A DNA stretch of 64,000 nt from Hutsoniella sourekii ATCC 700629 (GTDB taxonomy: Bacteria > Bacillota > Bacilli > Lactobacillales > Aerococcaceae), in contig NZ_JADD01000012.1 of assembly GCF_000518205.1 (NCBI RefSeq), positions 1 to 64,000 of the forward strand, in the 5' to 3' direction. The translations under genes and the position numbers were made by a program. This document shows, piece after piece, positions 60,940 to 64,000 of this stretch. The notes beneath the pieces are model-generated. The model saw only the letters and a list, made by a program, of their open reading frames with translations. It did no database searches and was not told the origin of the DNA. Numbering within the stretch: the stretch's first letter is position 1; the number at the start of each line of letters is the position of its first letter.

Positions 60940-61611
60940 TTACAAGCGTTCCAAGTAGTCTACCTTGTCGAAGGTGGCAATATTAGAGACAGCGACGATC
61001 AAGTCCCCAGCTTGGAAGGTGTAGTTGAAGCCGAAGTTAGTGTTTAAGGCTTCGCCACGCTTTTTGCGGAGGCCGATAATGTTAAGGTCATACTTATTGC
61101 GCAAGTCCAATTCATCAATCTCACGACCTAGCCATTGGTCTGGAACCTGGAATTCAACGATCGCAGTCTCATCGTCCAGGTTAATCATATCCTCGATGGT
61201 TTGCCGACTGAGAATATCACCGAGGTGGTGGCCCATCTCTTGTTCGGGTAGGATGACATGGTCGACACCTAGAGCTCGAAGAGCCTTAGCTGATCGTTGG
61301 TCTTTGGTCTTGCAGATAATCTTAGGTACTTGTAATTCTTGGGCGTTGAGGACTCCGAGGATGGCCGCTTCAAGATTGGCTCCCGTTCCGATGACAATCA
61401 CATCACAGTTACTGAAACCTGTCTCCCGCATAAAGTCCAAGTCCGTAAAGTTACCGATAGCTCCAATGGTCAGGCAATCATCCAATTCGTTGACATGGTC
61501 CGCCATAATATCACAACCAATAACTTCCAAGCCGTAACTAGACAAGCGGCGGGCTAGGGCAGCCCCAAATAGCCCCAGCCCCAAAATACCAATAATTCTT
61601 TTTTTGTTCAT
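60940..61611 (-). CDS. ktrA: Potassium channel regulatory subunit KtrA
   Basis: Cytoplasmic gating ring of the KtrAB potassium uptake system. The 223-residue protein has an RCK_N domain with IGILGLGLFGAALARRL at 7-23 (NAD/ATP-binding GxGxFG), and an RCK_C domain from about residue 140 (FQVPDQWLGREIDELDLRNK) that in homologues binds c-di-AMP. AGGAAGAAG lies upstream of ATG 61611 on the minus strand, 11 bp after ktrB. Together with the CBS protein it makes c-di-AMP control of potassium likely, but no cyclase is in the window. Confidence 0.94.
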   Translation of the reverse strand: MNKKRIIGILGLGLFGAALARRLSSYGLEVIGCDIMADHVNELDDCLTIGAIGNFTDLDFMRETGFSNCDVIVIGTGANLEAAILGVLNAQELQVPKIICKTKDQRSAKALRALGVDHVILPEQEMGHHLGDILSRQTIEDMINLDDETAIVEFQVPDQWLGREIDELDLRNKYDLNIIGLRKKRGEALNTNFGFNYTFQAGDLIVAVSNIATFDKVDYLERL

Positions 61612-61622
61612 TAATCTTCTTC

Positions 61623-63002
61623 CTATCCTATTATTATTTCTGTGCTGGTATATTCAACATCATAAGTAGCGCGGCGTCGACCTCTCAAGCTTAATAGGAG
61701 GGTCATTGGCCCAATTCGTCCGGTAAACATTAAGGCCATCAAGACAAAGTGGCTGGCTTGGGATAATTCCGGCGTTAAGCCTGCCGAAACACCAACAGTA
61801 GCTAGTGCTGAGATCGCTTCAAACAATAGATACAGATAATTCTGATGCGAGTCGAAGCTAAGCAGGAGTCCGGATCCCAGTAAGAGCAAGCTGACATAGG
61901 CCAGGCTAATCACAAAGGCACTGCGAACAGTCTCGCCTGGGATGGTATGATGGTCAAAGGAGACATAACGAGACTGACGAATCTCTCTAACTGCTAACAT
62001 AATAGTCAAGGCAAAGGTGGTCACCTTCAAGCCACCAGCGGTCCCACCGGCTCCTCCACCAATAAACATGGTCACCACGAAGATCAACAAGCTCACGGGA
62101 TGAGCCTTTGTGTAATCTACCGAGGCAAAGCCGGCGGTCCGCATGGTAATTGTTTGAAAGAAGGAGGCCATAATCTTATCTGGCCAGGACAAGTAACCCA
62201 GGGTACCAGGATTATTCCACTCCACTAACAAGAAGAGACTCGCGCCGATGAGAATAATCAAGCTGGTGACGAGGGCCACTAACTTGGTGTGAGGTCTTAA
62301 GTGGCGCAGGTAGTACCGCCAATCAGCCCCCTTTCTTCTGTGTTGGTAGCTGGAGATCTGGTCGGCGATATCGAACCACACGCTAAAGCCAATCCCACCC
62401 AGAACAATCAGGGCCATGATGGTCCAATTCAAGACCGGCTGGGTCTGATGGTCAATCAGACTATTATTACCCATCAAGTCAAAGCCAGCATTACAAAAGG
62501 CAGAAATAGCGGTAAAGACACTCTGGAACAGCCCCTTAGCCCAACCATAGCGAGGCACAAAAAAACTGGTTAACAAGAGTGCCCCGACGCCTTCAATCAC
62601 TGCTGTATAGCGAATGATCCGCCCTAGAAAGTCACCGAGATTCATCCGTGAACTACGGTTGAGGGCGTCACCAGTAGCTAGTTGATCCTTGAGATCCAGC
62701 TTCTGGCCAATCGAATGGTAGAATGAACCAATAATAGTCATCAGGCCCAAGCCGCCGGTTTGAATCAAGGCTAGCATAACCAACTGGCCGTAGATATTAT
62801 AAGTATCATGGATAGATTCCGTCCAAAGGCCCGTCACACATACGGCAGATACCGAGATAAATAAATGATCCAAATAGCTGGCGTCGCTAGTTGCCGTATG
62901 GCACCAAGGAAGCGATAAGAGTAGCGACCCGGTTAGGATTACTGCCAGAAAGCTGGTGGCAATTTTTTGAGGGGTCGTTAGGTATTGTAAGCCAATCTTC
63001 AA
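61623..63002 (-). CDS. ktrB: Potassium-uptake membrane subunit KtrB
   Basis: Ion-translocating subunit of Ktr. The 459-residue protein has eight main membrane helices arranged as four M1-P-M2 repeats; the filter-like loops include VCVTGLWTES near 53, FCNAGFDLMG near 168, TMRTAGFASVDY near 285 and ATVGVSAGLT near 400, with a conserved glycine in each. The length fits KtrB. It is the promoter-proximal gene of ktrB-ktrA. Confidence 0.94.
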   Translation of the reverse strand: MKIGLQYLTTPQKIATSFLAVILTGSLLLSLPWCHTATSDASYLDHLFISVSAVCVTGLWTESIHDTYNIYGQLVMLALIQTGGLGLMTIIGSFYHSIGQKLDLKDQLATGDALNRSSRMNLGDFLGRIIRYTAVIEGVGALLLTSFFVPRYGWAKGLFQSVFTAISAFCNAGFDLMGNNSLIDHQTQPVLNWTIMALIVLGGIGFSVWFDIADQISSYQHRRKGADWRYYLRHLRPHTKLVALVTSLIILIGASLFLLVEWNNPGTLGYLSWPDKIMASFFQTITMRTAGFASVDYTKAHPVSLLIFVVTMFIGGGAGGTAGGLKVTTFALTIMLAVREIRQSRYVSFDHHTIPGETVRSAFVISLAYVSLLLLGSGLLLSFDSHQNYLYLLFEAISALATVGVSAGLTPELSQASHFVLMALMFTGRIGPMTLLLSLRGRRRATYDVEYTSTEIIIG

Positions 63003-63101
63003 GTGATCAGACTCCTTTAATTATTTTGATAATGGACAGATTATAGTCCTATTTTAGCTAGAAAGCTAGTCTATTTTAGACGAATAATTGACAAAAAAGC
63101 A

Positions 63102-63124
63102 AAAACCTCTCCGAAGAGAGGTTG
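63102..63124 (-). terminator. Terminator after the LPXTG gene
   Basis: AACCTCT (63104-63110) pairs with AGAGGTT (63117-63123); on the minus strand the stem is followed by TTTGCTTTTTTG. Confidence 0.85.
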
Positions 63125-63128
63125 GGAA

Positions 63129-64000
63129 TTATTTGCGGCCCCGACGGCTCATAATCAATAGGCCAGCACCTAAGAGAATGACTGCAGCGGCAGCAAAGAT
63201 TAAGTAATTAGAAGCTTCACCGGTCTCTGGTAAGTAGCCCTTGGCTTGAGCACTGACGGCTGGATTACTAGCTTGGCTAGTTGTTTGAGATCCAGCTACT
63301 TGAAGTTGTACTCGTTGGCCAGCGGCGGTAATGGTCACAATTTGTCCAGCCTTTAATGGTTCTACTTGGACGTGGAATTGACCATTGGCATCCGCTTGGG
63401 TGACGTAAGAAGTTGCTGCTAGCACCTGGTTATTAGCTAGGCTAGCTTGAGGATCGGTCACTTCAACAGTTACAGTTGAACCGGCTGGGGCTAGGCCACT
63501 GATGTGGGTGGCACCAGGCGTGATCAAGGATGTGACCTTGATGTCTGATGAAGCAATGATCTGAATGCCTTGGTTAGCAGGTACACTGGCCGGGGTTGGG
63601 CTTGTGCTTGCCGGATTGCTTGAATGAGGAGTCTCTGTATGACCTGGCTGACTAGAAGTTACTTCTGGCAGACTACTTGTCTGAGAGTGACTCTCATCTG
63701 ATTGCTCTTTATCGCTGGTTGACTGGCTAGCTGCCACTTCAGGGCGACTAGTGCTGGTAGCCGGTTTGCTTGATTCTTGGCTAGTAGGGCTTGACTCCTG
63801 GCTGGAGCTGGATTCTGGACTGGCAGATTCAACCACCTCAGGGCTTAATTGAGATTCATCAGCCGGCTGAGCTTGGTCTTCCTTGCTAGCGGGTTGACTT
63901 TCTAGAATTTCTTCAGAAGCAGAGGCCATAACTTCTGGCTGACTCTCGTCTTGATGAGATTCATCAGCAGAACTAGCAGGAGCGCTAGAGGCAGTAACTT
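63129..64000 (-). CDS. LPXTG cell-wall-anchored protein, C-terminal part (cut by window edge)
   Basis: The open frame runs from the stop at 63129 to the window edge with no stop; an internal ATG at 63929 is not the true start. The visible 290 residues are a long Ser/Glu/Pro/Thr/Gln-rich stalk (SQESSPTSQESSKPATSTSR style), then an Ig-like or Big-type domain of about 90 residues (ISGLAPAGSTVTVEVTDPQA), a short linker and the sorting signal LPETG followed by a hydrophobic helix and a SRRGRK tail. Sortase A would link it to peptidoglycan. The N-terminal functional domain is outside the window. Confidence 0.88.
   Translation of the reverse strand, partial: VTASSAPASSADESHQDESQPEVMASASEEILESQPASKEDQAQPADESQLSPEVVESASPESSSSQESSPTSQESSKPATSTSRPEVAASQSTSDKEQSDESHSQTSSLPEVTSSQPGHTETPHSSNPASTSPTPASVPANQGIQIIASSDIKVTSLITPGATHISGLAPAGSTVTVEVTDPQASLANNQVLAATSYVTQADANGQFHVQVEPLKAGQIVTITAAGQRVQLQVAGSQTTSQASNPAVSAQAKGYLPETGEASNYLIFAAAAVILLGAGLLIMSRRGRK

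Noticed and set aside
61025-61537. 170-codon plus-strand ORF inside ktrA
   Set aside because: A shadow of the conserved ktrA frame; its sequence is arginine and serine rich without family resemblance.

Overview
The window looks like the chromosome of a low-to-mid GC Gram-positive coccus of the order Lactobacillales, most likely Aerococcaceae or a close relative. The support is an L-lactate dehydrogenase with a catabolite-control site, the WalRK-YycHIJ-HtrA block, a ddl-murF-cshA-acpS-alr wall-synthesis operon, AGGAGG-type ribosome sites with some GTG and TTG starts, an LPXTG surface protein and a Wzx/Wzy capsule locus with a BY-kinase. The genus is a guess. I saw no tRNA, rRNA or CRISPR array.

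Layout. 1-310: the start of an IS30-family transposase running out of the window. 341-488: first copy of a branched palindromic repeat seen again at 52531-52680 and 60751-60895. 562-7137: nucleoside kinase, ldh, aminotransferase, efp, a membrane glycosyltransferase and a glyoxalase-fold protein. 7305-15185: lemA, an unknown gene, then ddl, murF, cshA, acpS, alr and a metallo-beta-lactamase-fold hydrolase. 15291-20853: a CBS protein, a CNNM/CorC-type membrane protein behind a probable manganese riboswitch, a methyltransferase, a HAD phosphatase and an L,D-transpeptidase. 21008-30760: walR, walK, yycH, yycI, a DUF2207 membrane protein, yycJ and htrA. 30911-31425: a 41-bp tandem repeat. 31559-33130: a frameshifted Rpn-type nuclease followed by three tandem small ORFs that duplicate its C-terminal domain.

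33299-47284 is a Wzx/Wzy capsule or exopolysaccharide locus. The regulators (Wzz, BY-kinase, PHP phosphatase) and the terminal ugd look native. The block 36740-46026 (initiating transferase, acetyltransferase, glycosyltransferases, polymerase, flippase, ATP-grasp protein) is strikingly A+T rich and looks acquired. An aminotransferase, acetyltransferase and initiating transferase resemble bacillosamine synthesis, but the matching 4,6-dehydratase is not in the window.

47516-50065: an M20 amidohydrolase with two membrane proteins behind a second candidate CcpA site. 50075-50590: folded intergenic DNA and a 43-bp hairpin tandem repeat, next to a NERD-domain nuclease-like gene. 51727-63002: a DUF1275 protein, an oligopeptide ABC transporter whose binding protein lacks a lipobox cysteine, rlmN, a phosphoesterase and the KtrB-KtrA potassium system. 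The window ends in the C-terminal half of an LPXTG protein.

The best candidate for something new is 31559-33130. The Rpn C-terminal domain has been copied as three stand-alone ORFs, each with a strong ribosome site, and copies 2 and 3 differ mostly at silent positions. This resembles the small C-terminal Rpn proteins of E. coli that restrain the full-length nuclease.
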